The notes beneath the pieces were generated by a model, which ran no database searches, had not been told where the DNA came from, and was given only the letters and a program-made list of their open reading frames with translations. From IMG/VR virus record IMGVR_UViG_3300023179_003650, positions 1-54,783 of that record: 54,783 nt of DNA; one strand, given 5' to 3'. The position numbers were made by a program, and so were the translations under genes. Below are positions 8,462-17,885 of this stretch, piece after piece (the first letter of the stretch is position 1; every line of letters begins with the position of its first letter). This DNA is from a virus.

Positions 8462-9513
8462 ATAAACCAACGTTAAAAATATTATTAGGATTATTAGCAT
8501 TTTTATTAGCAGGTTGTGCTGGGTTCTTTTCAATAACTGGATTATCCATGTTATTTGCGGGCGCGGCATTACCTGTTATCATTATGGCCGGGGCATTAGA
8601 ATTTTCTAAATTAGTAGCGGCTTCGTTCCTTTATCAATACTGGAAAAAAATAAGCTTTGTTCTTAAAACGTATTTAACTATTGCAGTGGTTATTTTAGCA
8701 ATTATAACCTCTATGGGTATATATGGATTTTTATCTAATGCATATCAGCAAACGAAAATAGAATATAATTTAGCTAAAACATCGACAGATAGTTTAACGA
8801 ATAAAAAATCTTCATTTGAATTTCAAATATCTAATTTAAATAAACAGTTAGACCTTAAAAATAAACAATTAGAAGGATTAAATTCAAATTCAAAAACTAG
8901 CGATCAAGTATTAAGTACATTAGCTACGAACAATAGAAGTATAAATTCTATATCTAAAAATTTGGCACGTACTCAGGCAGAAATAAGTAAACTTAATTCG
9001 AATATAGATACAATTTTAAATAAAATTACAGTCTTACAAGATTCAGTATATACATATGATGTAGCTATTAAAGGCTCTGCCTTAAATGCTTCTAAAACAT
9101 CTGAATTAGGGCCATTAGAATATCTTTCAAACGTATCGAATGCTGATATGGATAAAGTAGTCAATTGGTTTATTTTATTATTTGTAATTGTATTCGATCC
9201 ATTGGCAATGGCATTATTAATTGCATTTAATTTTTTATCAAAAAAAGATGATACAATTGAAAATTCAATTGGTTCTTTATCAATTAATGAACCATTAGAT
9301 ACTGTATTAGACGATCGTATACAGCCTGAAATATTAGATCAACCTACTATATCTGAAGTTGAAGAAACTGAGGTTAAACAAAATGAAACGCCGGAAATTA
9401 TTAAAGATAATATAGTAGTAGAAAGTATATATGAAGAATCGAAAGAAAATAATTCGATTGATATAAAAAATATGCGTAATAAAATAGGTTATGCAGGCGG
9501 AATTTCAAATTAA
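8458..9513 (+). CDS. Multi-spanning membrane protein with large coiled coil
   Basis: A 351-residue protein. Hydrophobic segments at about 6-28, 32-58 and 68-94 are followed by a predicted coiled coil at about 100-205 (LTNKKSSFEFQISNLNKQL and repeats of N/L/S-rich heptads). A fourth membrane helix lies near 236-258 (FILLFVIVFDPLAMALLIAF), and the tail is acidic. The first helix ends in LAGC at 17-20, which mimics a lipobox, but the hydrophobic stretch continues, so a transmembrane reading is preferred. Possible roles are superinfection exclusion or envelope remodelling, both guesses. It shares an operon with the coiled-coil peptide upstream. Confidence 0.65.
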   Translation: MNKPTLKILLGLLAFLLAGCAGFFSITGLSMLFAGAALPVIIMAGALEFSKLVAASFLYQYWKKISFVLKTYLTIAVVILAIITSMGIYGFLSNAYQQTKIEYNLAKTSTDSLTNKKSSFEFQISNLNKQLDLKNKQLEGLNSNSKTSDQVLSTLATNNRSINSISKNLARTQAEISKLNSNIDTILNKITVLQDSVYTYDVAIKGSALNASKTSELGPLEYLSNVSNADMDKVVNWFILLFVIVFDPLAMALLIAFNFLSKKDDTIENSIGSLSINEPLDTVLDDRIQPEILDQPTISEVEETEVKQNETPEIIKDNIVVESIYEESKENNSIDIKNMRNKIGYAGGISN

Positions 9514-9518
9514 TTTAT

Positions 9519-9953
9519 ATGGGAACATTTAAAAAACTTAATTGCGATACATGTAATCGTATCGTCGAAAAGGTCGATGTTAAAGCTGCTAAAGTTAAAT
9601 GTTGGCGATGTGTAAGTAAAATGGTTAAAGGGCCGGAAATTAAAGGTAACGTTAAATCAGATAAACCGAGGGGATGGAAGTTCATGAAAGAATATGTACA
9701 TACAGATGGCACTGTATATCATAAAGGAATAGAACAAACGGAATTAAAAAATACTATAAAACCTACGGTTATGCCTATAAAAGAAGAAAAACAAAAAATA
9801 TCAAAACAAGATAAAGAACAGCTTAAAGCTAAATTAGGTACTGAAATACAAAAACTTAAGGCTTTAATGTTTAATGAAAACCGTAAAACAAAGAGAGCTG
9901 AACTTCAAAGATCTATACAAAAATTAAATAGGCAACTAAGTAAATTAAAATAA
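9519..9953 (+). CDS. Zinc-ribbon protein with helical C-terminus
   Basis: A 144-residue protein. The N-terminus has two Cys pairs, CDTC at residues 9-12 and CWRC at 28-31, forming a likely zinc ribbon. After a conserved-looking GWKFMKEYVHTDGTVYHKG segment, the C-terminal half is a Lys/Gln/Leu-rich helix (KLGTEIQKLKALMFNENR). It could be a nucleic-acid or protein adaptor. The exact function is unknown. It is followed by a 52-base A+T-rich gap. Confidence 0.6.
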   Translation: MGTFKKLNCDTCNRIVEKVDVKAAKVKCWRCVSKMVKGPEIKGNVKSDKPRGWKFMKEYVHTDGTVYHKGIEQTELKNTIKPTVMPIKEEKQKISKQDKEQLKAKLGTEIQKLKALMFNENRKTKRAELQRSIQKLNRQLSKLK

Positions 9954-10005
9954 ATTTTTTATTTACATAAAAAATCTATATATTAATAATAAATAAAAAT
10001 AAGTT

Positions 10006-10644
10006 ATGAAATTAAACAACAGCATGTATGACGATGAACCGCATAAAGAGGCATCGATAAATATTGGTAATAAAGCAGAATCTGCTACCAATCCAGATAA
10101 ATCGATATATAAAGAAATTGATTATGGGTTTAGCGTTAAAGATTCTATAATCTATATACATGGCGATATTGTATTAGGATTATTATTTGATTTTATATCT
10201 AAAGTACGTACTATTTTAGAAAATAGGGACGAATCGCAAAAAGATGCGCCGATTACAGTATTACTTAATTCTGATGGTGGTGACGTATATGAAGCTTTAG
10301 GTATTATTGATTATATCAAAAGCCTTCCTATTAAAGTTAATATGATTGCTAGAGGACGAGCAATGTCCGCTGCGGCATTGATGTTAGCTTGTACGACGGG
10401 CGCGCGAGCTGCAAGTAGAATGACTTCTGTTATGGTGCACGAAATTAGTACTGCTAATCAAGGTAAAGCATCGGATATCAGAGCGAATGCAGACCATTTA
10501 GAATCTTTAGAAGATTTAACATTTCAGTTACTTGCTCAACATTCTAAAATGGATTTGGAATTTTGGAGAAAACAAGCACGTAAAGATTTTTATATGACAT
10601 CTTCAATGGCTTTAGAATACGGGTTAATAGATACAATATTATAA
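10006..10644 (+). CDS. ClpP-like serine protease (S14 family)
   Basis: A 212-residue protein of the ClpP/crotonase fold. Visible landmarks are the oxyanion-hole segment LLNSDGGDVYEALGIID (86-102), catalytic Ser121 in GRAMSAAALML, catalytic His145 in MVHEIST, and Asp194 in ARKDFYMTSSMALEYGLID, giving a full Ser-His-Asp triad. Host ClpP is of similar length, but the N-terminal 40 residues here differ. It is distinct from the gp21-type prohead protease at 47603, so the phage encodes two proteases. Possible roles are head maturation, host protein turnover or interaction with ClpX, all inferred. It starts a run with an HD hydrolase and the late sigma factor. Confidence 0.85.
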   Translation: MKLNNSMYDDEPHKEASINIGNKAESATNPDKSIYKEIDYGFSVKDSIIYIHGDIVLGLLFDFISKVRTILENRDESQKDAPITVLLNSDGGDVYEALGIIDYIKSLPIKVNMIARGRAMSAAALMLACTTGARAASRMTSVMVHEISTANQGKASDIRANADHLESLEDLTFQLLAQHSKMDLEFWRKQARKDFYMTSSMALEYGLIDTIL

Positions 10645-10647
10645 AAT

Positions 10648-11382
10648 ATGTCTACAGATACAGCAATTAAAAATTGGGAAACCTTAATTAAGGTAATTGA
10701 TACTTACATTTCTAGTCCTAGAAAAGAGCAGTTAATTAAAATGTATGAAAAATTTGCGGAGCGGATAATGACCGCTCCTGCAAGTTCTCATGCAGATAGA
10801 CATAATTGTTTTCCTGGCGGATATTTGGACCACGTACTTCGGGTATGTGATATGTCAAAAGCTTTATATGATGTATGGAGTAAAGTAAACGCCGGAACAA
10901 CCACTTTTACTTTTGAAGAATTAATCTTTAGTGCATTAAATCATGATTTAGGTAAAATAGGAACTGAAGAAGGAGAATATTATATTCCTAACGATTCGCA
11001 ATGGCATAAAGAACGGGGGCAAATTTATAAATTAAATGGCAATATTGATTACATGAAAGTGCCGGATAGAAGTTTATATTTGTTACAACAACATGGAATA
11101 CCTGTTACTCAAAATGAATATTTAGCTATTAAATTACATGACGGTTTATATTCAAAAGGTAATGAAGGATATTTTATGGCACATAGTTCAGATATGGCTT
11201 TGAAATCTAATTTACCAATATTATTACATCACGCAGATCATTTAGCTACTTTAGTTGAAGACCATAATAAAGGAACTAAAGCAGAAGTAGTAACAGTAGC
11301 TACAAAACATAGTACTAAAAAAGTAAATGATCCGGTGGTAGATAATAATTTGAAAAATATGTTTGATGAATTATTTAAATAA
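10648..11382 (+). CDS. HD-domain phosphohydrolase
   Basis: A 244-residue protein 3 bases after the ClpP-like gene. The HD metal site is visible: His62 in YLDHVLRVCDMS, His99-Asp100 in SALNHDLGKIG, and a later LLHHADHLATL segment (about 197-207) supplying further ligands. HD proteins hydrolyse nucleotides, (p)ppGpp or cyclic nucleotides, and the substrate cannot be chosen from sequence here. It could modify nucleotide pools or signalling during infection. Confidence 0.8.
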   Translation: MSTDTAIKNWETLIKVIDTYISSPRKEQLIKMYEKFAERIMTAPASSHADRHNCFPGGYLDHVLRVCDMSKALYDVWSKVNAGTTTFTFEELIFSALNHDLGKIGTEEGEYYIPNDSQWHKERGQIYKLNGNIDYMKVPDRSLYLLQQHGIPVTQNEYLAIKLHDGLYSKGNEGYFMAHSSDMALKSNLPILLHHADHLATLVEDHNKGTKAEVVTVATKHSTKKVNDPVVDNNLKNMFDELFK

Positions 11383-11388
11383 TAAATT

Positions 11389-11676
11389 ATGATACTTACA
11401 ATAATATTACTTGTAATACTTTTAGGAATTAGTATTTACATTAACGTAAATCTCTTAAAAAGAAATGAGCAAATGGAAGAAGCTCAAGATTTAATTGCTA
11501 ATGATTACGAAGAACTATATAATAAAATGCTTTTATTTGAAGCAGTAATTGATGATGCAAATAAAAAGTTAAAAGAAATAGATTATAAAGGATCTTTTGA
11601 AAGCGATGATGAAGTTGGATTTTTCTTTAAAGAACTTAAAAATATCCAAGAAGATATAAATAAATTTTTACAGTAA
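11389..11676 (+). CDS. Small single-pass membrane protein
   Basis: A 95-residue protein. Residues 2-22 are a hydrophobic helix (LTIILLVILLGISIYINVNL). The rest is an acidic helical cytoplasmic or periplasmic part (QDLIANDYEELYNKMLLFE). It has the layout of a small spanin-like or anchor protein, but no lipobox partner is adjacent, so lysis is not proposed. Spacing to both neighbours is 1 to 6 bases. Confidence 0.5.
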   Translation: MILTIILLVILLGISIYINVNLLKRNEQMEEAQDLIANDYEELYNKMLLFEAVIDDANKKLKEIDYKGSFESDDEVGFFFKELKNIQEDINKFLQ

Positions 11677-11677
11677 C

Positions 11678-12406
11678 ATGGCAACAAGAAAAAAGAAAAA
11701 TTACTTTACTGAAGAAACTGAAAATGCAATTGTACAATACAATTTAACTACTTCGTTAGCTGACCGTAATAAAATTTATGAAGCTCATATTAAATATCCT
11801 TTTGATAAATTAGCTGAAAATATTATTCATACTTTTAAGTTTTATCATTTTGATATTCCATACGAAGATGTTAAACATGAAGTAGTAGCTTTTTTAAATG
11901 AGAAGATTCATAAATACACCCAAGGAAAAGGAAAGGCATTTTCATATTTCAGTATAGTAGCAAAGAATTATCTTATTAATCATAATAACAATAACTATAA
12001 TCGATTTAAAAATACAGATGCATTAGAAGTAGTCGATTCGCATAGAAAAGTAGTTAACGAAATTATTCGAGAAACTGATATAGAACATAAAAGAGAATTT
12101 ATGGACGTATTTATTGAATATATAGATTCTAATTTAAACGTCTTTTTTAAAACAAAAGAAGAAATTCGAGTAGCAGATTCAGTTTTAGAATTATTTAAAC
12201 AGCGACATAACATTGAAGAATATAATAAAAAGGCTTTATACATTATGATACGTGAACGTACGGGAATGCGTACGCAATATATTACTAAAATTGTTAATCA
12301 ATTAAAACGCATGTATTTTTTACTTTATCAGGAATATAAAATAACTGGTAATATCAATCCTTCCGTATTAAATCAAAAAGATACTTTAGTTGATAATTAT
12401 TTTTGA
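11678..12406 (+). CDS. gp55: Late-transcription sigma factor, gp55-like
   Basis: A 242-residue basic protein. The central segment IPYEDVKHEVVAFLNEKIHK followed by GKGKAFSYFSIVAKNYLINH matches the sigma region 2-like core seen in T4-type gp55 proteins, including the aromatic FSYFSIVAKNYLI stretch. The C-terminal half is helical with a TGMRTQYITKIVNQLKRMYF segment that could act as a helix-turn-helix. T4 gp55 is 185 residues and directs RNA polymerase to late promoters with the clamp. The assignment rests on pattern recall and is good but not certain. It lies just upstream of the baseplate genes and overlaps the next start by one base. Confidence 0.7.
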   Translation: MATRKKKNYFTEETENAIVQYNLTTSLADRNKIYEAHIKYPFDKLAENIIHTFKFYHFDIPYEDVKHEVVAFLNEKIHKYTQGKGKAFSYFSIVAKNYLINHNNNNYNRFKNTDALEVVDSHRKVVNEIIRETDIEHKREFMDVFIEYIDSNLNVFFKTKEEIRVADSVLELFKQRHNIEEYNKKALYIMIRERTGMRTQYITKIVNQLKRMYFLLYQEYKITGNINPSVLNQKDTLVDNYF

Positions 12407-12822
12407 TGGATTTCGATATAGAATTATTTAAAGGAAAAACATTTTCCGAATTAATGAAAGACGTTTATGACAATTCAAAAAAGAAAGAACGTCAAATTAA
12501 TTTACTGATTGCAGAGTTAAAACCCCTCATTAAAAATGTAGGGGATGCAACTTTAATAGTACCTCTAATTAAAGAATATTTAGAAGTAGGCGTTAAGAAT
12601 GACGAGCATTTAGTTAAATTAGCTGCGGTCGTTCAACGTTTAATTTCATCTAATACAAAAGCTCAAGCAGAAACGGGTAGCGGTTATCTACTTTCGGAAG
12701 AAGAAAAACAACAGTTATTAGCAGAATTAAATACAATAGAAAATTCCGATATAGAAATAAATTCTAAAGTAATTGATTTAGCTGCTGAACAAAAGCAATT
12801 GGATACGGGAGAAGATCAGTGA
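12406..12822 (+). CDS. Hypothetical helical protein before the spike gene
   Basis: A 138-residue protein. The start is set at ATG 12406 (TGATG overlap with the sigma gene), not the TTG one codon earlier. It is predicted all-helical: KKKERQINLLIAELKPLI, then VKNDEHLVKLAAVVQRLI, with a Glu/Gln-rich end. No family is recognised. In related phages such small helical proteins before the baseplate hub often serve assembly, but that is only positional. The end overlaps the next GTG start by 4 bases. Confidence 0.55.
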   Translation: MDFDIELFKGKTFSELMKDVYDNSKKKERQINLLIAELKPLIKNVGDATLIVPLIKEYLEVGVKNDEHLVKLAAVVQRLISSNTKAQAETGSGYLLSEEEKQQLLAELNTIENSDIEINSKVIDLAAEQKQLDTGEDQ

Positions 12823-13937
12823 GAAATTTCTCAATTAATAATCAAGAATTTCAATTTGCATTTGCAGAAGTATTAAGTGTAGAATATGAGGATACAAATC
12901 CTAATTTTATACAAAGTATTAAATGTAAAATATTAGGACCTGGCCAAGGAGAAGATGATGGCGATCCTTCCGCTGTACAAGCTAAACCATTAAATCCATA
13001 TTTACGTAAAGTACCAATTCAAGGAGAAATAGTAATGGTTCTTAAAGGGCCTAGCGCAGCTATATCTTCAATGGGCAGTAATACTACTTTATATTATTTA
13101 GATAATCTTAATATACAAAGTTTAATAGACCATAACAGTGTCCCTACCTCTGGTAAAGTTACTGCAAGTGGAGGAGCTGACGGATTTGCAGCAGCCGCGG
13201 CTGGATCGACTAAACAATCCGGTAATCCTGCAGTTGATGATAATTTCGAAGAAAGTAATAAATCTGCATTTATACAACATTACGTAGGCGACGTTATTTT
13301 AGAAGGCCGGTACGGACAATCATTACGTTTTTCTTCTACACAAAAAAATAAAGGCATTTTCAAAAAGCCTACAATGTGGGACCAAGGATCTGCAGGCGAT
13401 CCTATAACCGTTTTACGTAATAGTAAATTTCTAGGACCGGCGCATAAATTTTATGCAGAAGATCTAGAAAAAGATGATAGCCTTATTATCATGACTTCAG
13501 ACCAAAAGCTTCCATTAAAACCCGCATCGGATGCAAAAAAAGCTGCGAATGAAGTTAGTATACAAGCAAAATACGAAAAAAATCAAATACTTTTAAATTC
13601 AGGTCGTTTAATTTTAAATGCTAGGCAGGAAGATATTTTAGCGTATGCTAAAAAAGGCGTACATATATCAGCAGATAAAATAGCAATTGATGCTAAATCT
13701 AAATTTACTGTCGATAGCCCCGCTATTCATTTAGGGGCACAAGCCACTGAGCCTATTATTTTCGGTCAAAAATGGGCTACATGGATGAATAATTTAATTA
13801 CTGCATTAGGCGCATGCTTCGTAGCTACAGGGGTGGGCCCATCGGGACCACTAACAGGAAATCCGAATTGGTCACAGGTAGCGCAATTACAAGGACAAAT
13901 TAATACCTTATTAAGCCAGATATCTAAAACTAAATAA
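12819..13937 (+). CDS. Baseplate central spike/hub protein (gp5-like)
   Basis: A 372-residue protein starting with GTG inside a GTGA overlap. An N-terminal beta domain (about 5-105; EVLSVEYEDTNPNFIQSIKC, VPIQGEIVMVLKGPS) looks like an OB-fold. After a Gly/Ala-rich linker come VGDVILEGRYGQSLRFSST (about 156-174) and repeated short strands (ILLNSGRLILNARQEDILAYA, GVHISADKIAIDAKSKFTVD) typical of a trimeric beta-helical spike. No lysozyme domain is present, unlike T4 gp5. It would form the membrane-piercing tip of the contractile tail. Baseplate wedge genes follow. Confidence 0.7.
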   Translation: MRNFSINNQEFQFAFAEVLSVEYEDTNPNFIQSIKCKILGPGQGEDDGDPSAVQAKPLNPYLRKVPIQGEIVMVLKGPSAAISSMGSNTTLYYLDNLNIQSLIDHNSVPTSGKVTASGGADGFAAAAAGSTKQSGNPAVDDNFEESNKSAFIQHYVGDVILEGRYGQSLRFSSTQKNKGIFKKPTMWDQGSAGDPITVLRNSKFLGPAHKFYAEDLEKDDSLIIMTSDQKLPLKPASDAKKAANEVSIQAKYEKNQILLNSGRLILNARQEDILAYAKKGVHISADKIAIDAKSKFTVDSPAIHLGAQATEPIIFGQKWATWMNNLITALGACFVATGVGPSGPLTGNPNWSQVAQLQGQINTLLSQISKTK

Positions 13938-13974
13938 TTACTTTTCAGTATAATTATTTAAAAAGATATCTATC

Positions 13975-14442
13975 ATGAATACTAAAGAATTCGTACAAGT
14001 ATTACGTAAGATTATTAAGGAAGAAGTTAAGTCTGCGGTATCCGAAGCTATTAGAGATATATCTACTGACAGATTAATTGAAAATACAATTAAGCCTTCA
14101 GAACCCGTTTATGACTATAAACCTAAGCCTAAAAAAACTGTAGTACAAAAACAATTTACTAAAGATCCTTTATTAAATAGTTTATTAAATGAAACGGCTC
14201 GCACATCGGGCCCGATACCAGCAGAACATAACGACTATTCGGAATGGCCTACAATGGAAATGGGTGGTATGAATACTAATTTTGCATCGATAATGGGCAC
14301 TCCTAAATTTGTAGATAACAGAAAAATAGATGCTACTCCGGACGGCATACCGCCTCAAGCAGTTCCTGAAGAAGTGAAAACCGCTTTAACAAGAGATTAC
14401 CGTTCTTTAATGAAAGCTATTAATAAGAAAAAAGGTAATTAA
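13975..14442 (+). CDS. Hypothetical structural protein with KIIKEE N-terminus
   Basis: A 155-residue protein preceded by a 37-base gap with a weak GTATAATTATTTAAAAAG element. The N-terminus TKEFVQVLRKIIKEEVKS is an amphipathic helix like those of several head-region proteins in this window. The middle is Pro/Lys-rich and probably unstructured, and the C-terminus (PEEVKTALTRDYRSLMKAIN) is helical. It lies between spike and gp25-like genes and is translationally coupled to the latter (TAATG). A baseplate or internal virion protein is likely, but the family is unknown. Confidence 0.55.
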   Translation: MNTKEFVQVLRKIIKEEVKSAVSEAIRDISTDRLIENTIKPSEPVYDYKPKPKKTVVQKQFTKDPLLNSLLNETARTSGPIPAEHNDYSEWPTMEMGGMNTNFASIMGTPKFVDNRKIDATPDGIPPQAVPEEVKTALTRDYRSLMKAINKKKGN

Positions 14443-14897
14443 TGCCAACTAATGTACGTAAAATAAATCCAATTGATTTACTTCCGGACGTGGCTGTAGG
14501 TATAATGCTACCTATGACCGGAGAGGATGGTACATTATTTAAATTATCTTATACGACCCAAGAACAAGCAATAAGTAATTTAAAAAATTTATTATTGACT
14601 ATTCAAGGAGAACGTCCGATGCAACCATTTTTTGGAACGAATATTCAAAAAATGTTGTTCGAACAATTAAACGAATCTATATTTGAGCGTATAGACAGAT
14701 CCGTACGTACTGCAATTGAATATTGGTTACCATACATTATTTTAGAAGATTTAGAGGTCGAGGGCTTTTTTGGTACTGTTAATGGAATGGAACAACATGG
14801 AATTTATTTACGTTTATGGGTAAAAATAACTAATGATGGCGCAAATGTACCTATAGTAATATTTTATACTCCATCAACAATACAAGTAATAGAATAA
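14442..14897 (+). CDS. gp25: Baseplate wedge protein, gp25-like
   Basis: A 151-residue protein of the gp25 / GPW family, a conserved component of contractile injection systems that helps join the wedge to the sheath. The diagnostic segment is LKNLLLTIQGERPMQPFFG at about 46-64, followed by IQKMLFEQL, matching the E-R-P-x-P-x-G pattern of the family. Length is close to T4 gp25 (132). One base separates it from the gp6-like gene, the usual neighbour. Confidence 0.88.
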   Translation: MPTNVRKINPIDLLPDVAVGIMLPMTGEDGTLFKLSYTTQEQAISNLKNLLLTIQGERPMQPFFGTNIQKMLFEQLNESIFERIDRSVRTAIEYWLPYIILEDLEVEGFFGTVNGMEQHGIYLRLWVKITNDGANVPIVIFYTPSTIQVIE

Positions 14898-14898
14898 T

Positions 14899-16779
14899 AT
14901 GGCAAATAAAAAAGAAATAAACTATTTAGGCAGGGATTTTGCGCAATTTCGAGATAACTTAATCGAATTTGCAAAATCATATTTTCCTAATACATATAAC
15001 GATTTTAATGAATCGTCCCCTGGTATGATGATAATGGAAATGTCATCTTATATAGGCGATGTATTGTCATATTATACCGATTATCAATTTAAAGAAACGT
15101 TGCTTAATGAAGCAGCGGGTAAAGCTAATGTACTATCGATATCCAGAGCAATGGGGTATCAAAGCAAAAATTCAATACCGGCTATTGTAGATTTAGACGT
15201 ATATATTATAATTCCCGCAGTAGATGCAGGAGGATCTTATGCACCTGATTTACGTTATGCGTTAACTGTTAATGAAGGTATGCGAGTAGCAACAGAAAAA
15301 GGAATTGAATTTCGAACATTGGAACCTGCAAATTTTGCACAAACGTCTAGTTTATCTCCAACGGAAATTACCGTATATCAAATTAATGATTCGACAAAGG
15401 ATCCGGAATTTTATTTACTTAAGAAAACAGTTAAAGCAATTGCCGGTAATTTAAAAACTAAAACATTTGATTTTGGTAAAGCTAAGCGTTATGATAAAAT
15501 TATAATTGAAGAAGATAATCATGATATTGTAGAAGTCATAAGTATCGTTGACGCAGATGATAATACATGGAGAGAAGTACCGTTTTTAGCTCAAGATATT
15601 ATTTTAGAACCGATATCAAATACTAAAGATAATGACCCTGATTTATATGTATATTCTGATACTGCCCCGTATTTATTAAAACCTACAAAAGTACCTCGTA
15701 GATTTATTACTAAATTTAATTCTACTAACGATTTAGAAATTCAATTCGGAAGCGGAGTTAGCGATATTTCAGATGAAGAATTAATTCCGAATCCAGATAA
15801 TATAGGATCTGCATTATTAGGACTTCAAAAACAATTCGATTTTCCTATCGATCCTTCGAATTTCGTATATACAAAAACATATGGATTGGCTCCTGGAAAT
15901 ACAACATTAACCGTTAAATATACTACGGGCGGCGGTATAGCATCAAATGTGCCTGCCGGCACGATTACTGAAATTATCGAACGAGTATTTACTTTAGATG
16001 ATGAATTATTAGATGCCACATTAGTACAAAATACGAAATCTTCGTTAGCAGTAATTAATTCAAAACCAGCATCCGGCGGAAGATCAACTGAAACTATTGA
16101 TGAGATACGACAAAATGCATTGTCGTTATTTTCTTCTCAGCAAAGAGCCGTTACTAAAGAAGATTATTTAATTCGGTCGTACGCAATGCCTCCGAAATTC
16201 GGCGCAATCGCTAAAGTATATGTCACGCAAGATGATAATATTAATACAGCTTCAGTAACAAAGGATAGAATACCTAATCCATTAGCATTAAATTTATATA
16301 CGTTAGGATATACAGATACTGGAAAATTAACGCCATTAAATGATGCGATTAAACATAATTTACAAAACTATATTAAACAATATAGAATGTTAACGGATGC
16401 GGTAAATATTAAAGATGCATTTATTATTAATATCGGAGTATTATTTGATATAGTAACTCTACCAGATTATAATTCTAATGAAGTATTGTTAAAATGTATT
16501 GCTAAATTTAAAGAAACGTTTGATGTTATGAAATGGAAAATTGGCCAACCTATCATAATATCTAAACTTTATGTTGATTTAGATAGAGTCGAAGGCGTTC
16601 AAACCGTACAAAGTATTAAAATTGTAAACTTATTCGATACAACAAGCGGGTATTCAGGTAATGTGTATAATATAAAAGAAGCTACAAAAGATGGTATAAT
16701 TTATACCTCTCTAGATCCTTCTATATTTGAAGTACGGTATCCTGATGCTGACATAATAGGAAAAGTAGTAACATCATGA
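14899..16779 (+). CDS. gp6: Baseplate wedge protein, gp6-like (gpJ family)
   Basis: A 626-residue protein. The N-terminal YLGRDFAQFRDNLIEFAKSY and MIMEMSSYIGDVLSYYTDYQ, then FKETLLNEAAGKANVLSISR, are typical of gp6/J-like wedge proteins. In the centre lie VPAGTITEIIERVF and SGGRSTETIDEIRQNALSLF, then AVTKEDYLIRSYAMPPKFG, again as in this family. It forms the inner ring of the baseplate with gp25. T4 gp6 is 660 residues, so the length fits. It overlaps the next gene by 4 bases. Confidence 0.85.
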   Translation: MANKKEINYLGRDFAQFRDNLIEFAKSYFPNTYNDFNESSPGMMIMEMSSYIGDVLSYYTDYQFKETLLNEAAGKANVLSISRAMGYQSKNSIPAIVDLDVYIIIPAVDAGGSYAPDLRYALTVNEGMRVATEKGIEFRTLEPANFAQTSSLSPTEITVYQINDSTKDPEFYLLKKTVKAIAGNLKTKTFDFGKAKRYDKIIIEEDNHDIVEVISIVDADDNTWREVPFLAQDIILEPISNTKDNDPDLYVYSDTAPYLLKPTKVPRRFITKFNSTNDLEIQFGSGVSDISDEELIPNPDNIGSALLGLQKQFDFPIDPSNFVYTKTYGLAPGNTTLTVKYTTGGGIASNVPAGTITEIIERVFTLDDELLDATLVQNTKSSLAVINSKPASGGRSTETIDEIRQNALSLFSSQQRAVTKEDYLIRSYAMPPKFGAIAKVYVTQDDNINTASVTKDRIPNPLALNLYTLGYTDTGKLTPLNDAIKHNLQNYIKQYRMLTDAVNIKDAFIINIGVLFDIVTLPDYNSNEVLLKCIAKFKETFDVMKWKIGQPIIISKLYVDLDRVEGVQTVQSIKIVNLFDTTSGYSGNVYNIKEATKDGIIYTSLDPSIFEVRYPDADIIGKVVTS

Positions 16780-17885
16780 TACATTCATTCTTTCCTGAAA
16801 AGGATTCTTCAATATACGAAATTGACCCGTACAGAAATACGGGTTTAGATGAAATAATTGAATTGCAAAAACAGCCATATGCAATTTTAAGCGAATCTAT
16901 ATCTATTACTAAATACTATGAATCTAGAATATTAATGAAATTTAATACTATTAATATAGCTAGTTTTATTAATTCTAATAATGTAAATCTTAATAATTGT
17001 CAGTTTTTATTAAATTTATATGTAGCGGGACAAAGTGAATTGCCTTTTGATTATACAATTCAATCATATTCTGTATCAGGATCCTGGACTAATGGAACGG
17101 GCAGAAGATACGGTCAAAGAATTACTGATGGAGTAAGCTGGTCATCATTAAACGGTACTACATCTTCATTATGGTCGACAGCATCTGTAGATGCTGGTAA
17201 ATTTTGGTATAATAATAATGCCGGTGGAAGTAATTGGTATACTTCTAATTCTTCTTCATATGCTACATTTAATTATGATTCTCAAGCAGATTTGCAAATA
17301 GATGTAACGGGGCATTTAAAAGATTGGTTAAACAATATAATTCCGAATGACGGATTAATTTTAAAATTTGAATCTAGTTCATTTATAAATGAATCGTTTC
17401 CTAATACAAATATAAGTTATTATTCTTCTAATACTAAAACAGTATTTTCTCCGCAATTGCATTTATTATGGAATACGGGGTCATATACCGGAGTAACATT
17501 ACCTAGTATGTCTTTTAGAGATAATCCAGTTGTATATGTTAAAAATCTTAAAGCAGAATATAAAGAAAATCATAAACATAGAGTGTATTTAGGTACTAGA
17601 CCAAAATATCCTAGGCCTAGCTTTACACAAACAAATGAATTTGCTGTTAATAAAATATTGCCTGCTGCTTCATATTACCAAATATTAGATGCTCACACAT
17701 TAGATGCAATTGTACCATATAGCGAATATACAAAAATAAGCGGTGACGTATCCGGAAGTTATTTTGATTTTTGGACTAGCCCGCTTTATCCTGAACGCTG
17801 GTATAAATTTGAATTTAAAGTGGTATACGATGATAGTACAGAATATTATTCTAACAATGATTATATCTTTAAAGTTATAGACTAA
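16776..17885 (+). CDS. Virion structural protein, beta-rich (DNRLRE-like)
   Basis: A 369-residue beta-rich protein. The order SSIYEIDPYRNTGLDEIIEL, then SRILMKFNT, then WTNGTGRRYGQRITDGVSW and IDVTGHLKDWLNN recalls DNRLRE-type stalk or surface domains, in which paired strands precede a carbohydrate-interacting region. In phages of this kind it sits among baseplate genes and is likely a wedge-attached peripheral protein. It overlaps gp6 (ATGA) and the next gene (TAATG). Confidence 0.6.
   Translation: MIHSFFPEKDSSIYEIDPYRNTGLDEIIELQKQPYAILSESISITKYYESRILMKFNTINIASFINSNNVNLNNCQFLLNLYVAGQSELPFDYTIQSYSVSGSWTNGTGRRYGQRITDGVSWSSLNGTTSSLWSTASVDAGKFWYNNNAGGSNWYTSNSSSYATFNYDSQADLQIDVTGHLKDWLNNIIPNDGLILKFESSSFINESFPNTNISYYSSNTKTVFSPQLHLLWNTGSYTGVTLPSMSFRDNPVVYVKNLKAEYKENHKHRVYLGTRPKYPRPSFTQTNEFAVNKILPAASYYQILDAHTLDAIVPYSEYTKISGDVSGSYFDFWTSPLYPERWYKFEFKVVYDDSTEYYSNNDYIFKVID

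Noticed and set aside
8458-8520. Lipoprotein signal peptide (LAGC) in the membrane protein
   Set aside because: The hydrophobic segment continues past the Cys and further membrane helices follow, so a transmembrane helix is more likely.
11389-11676. Holin or spanin
   Set aside because: It has a single membrane helix, but no lysis partner, lipobox or endolysin gene is nearby.
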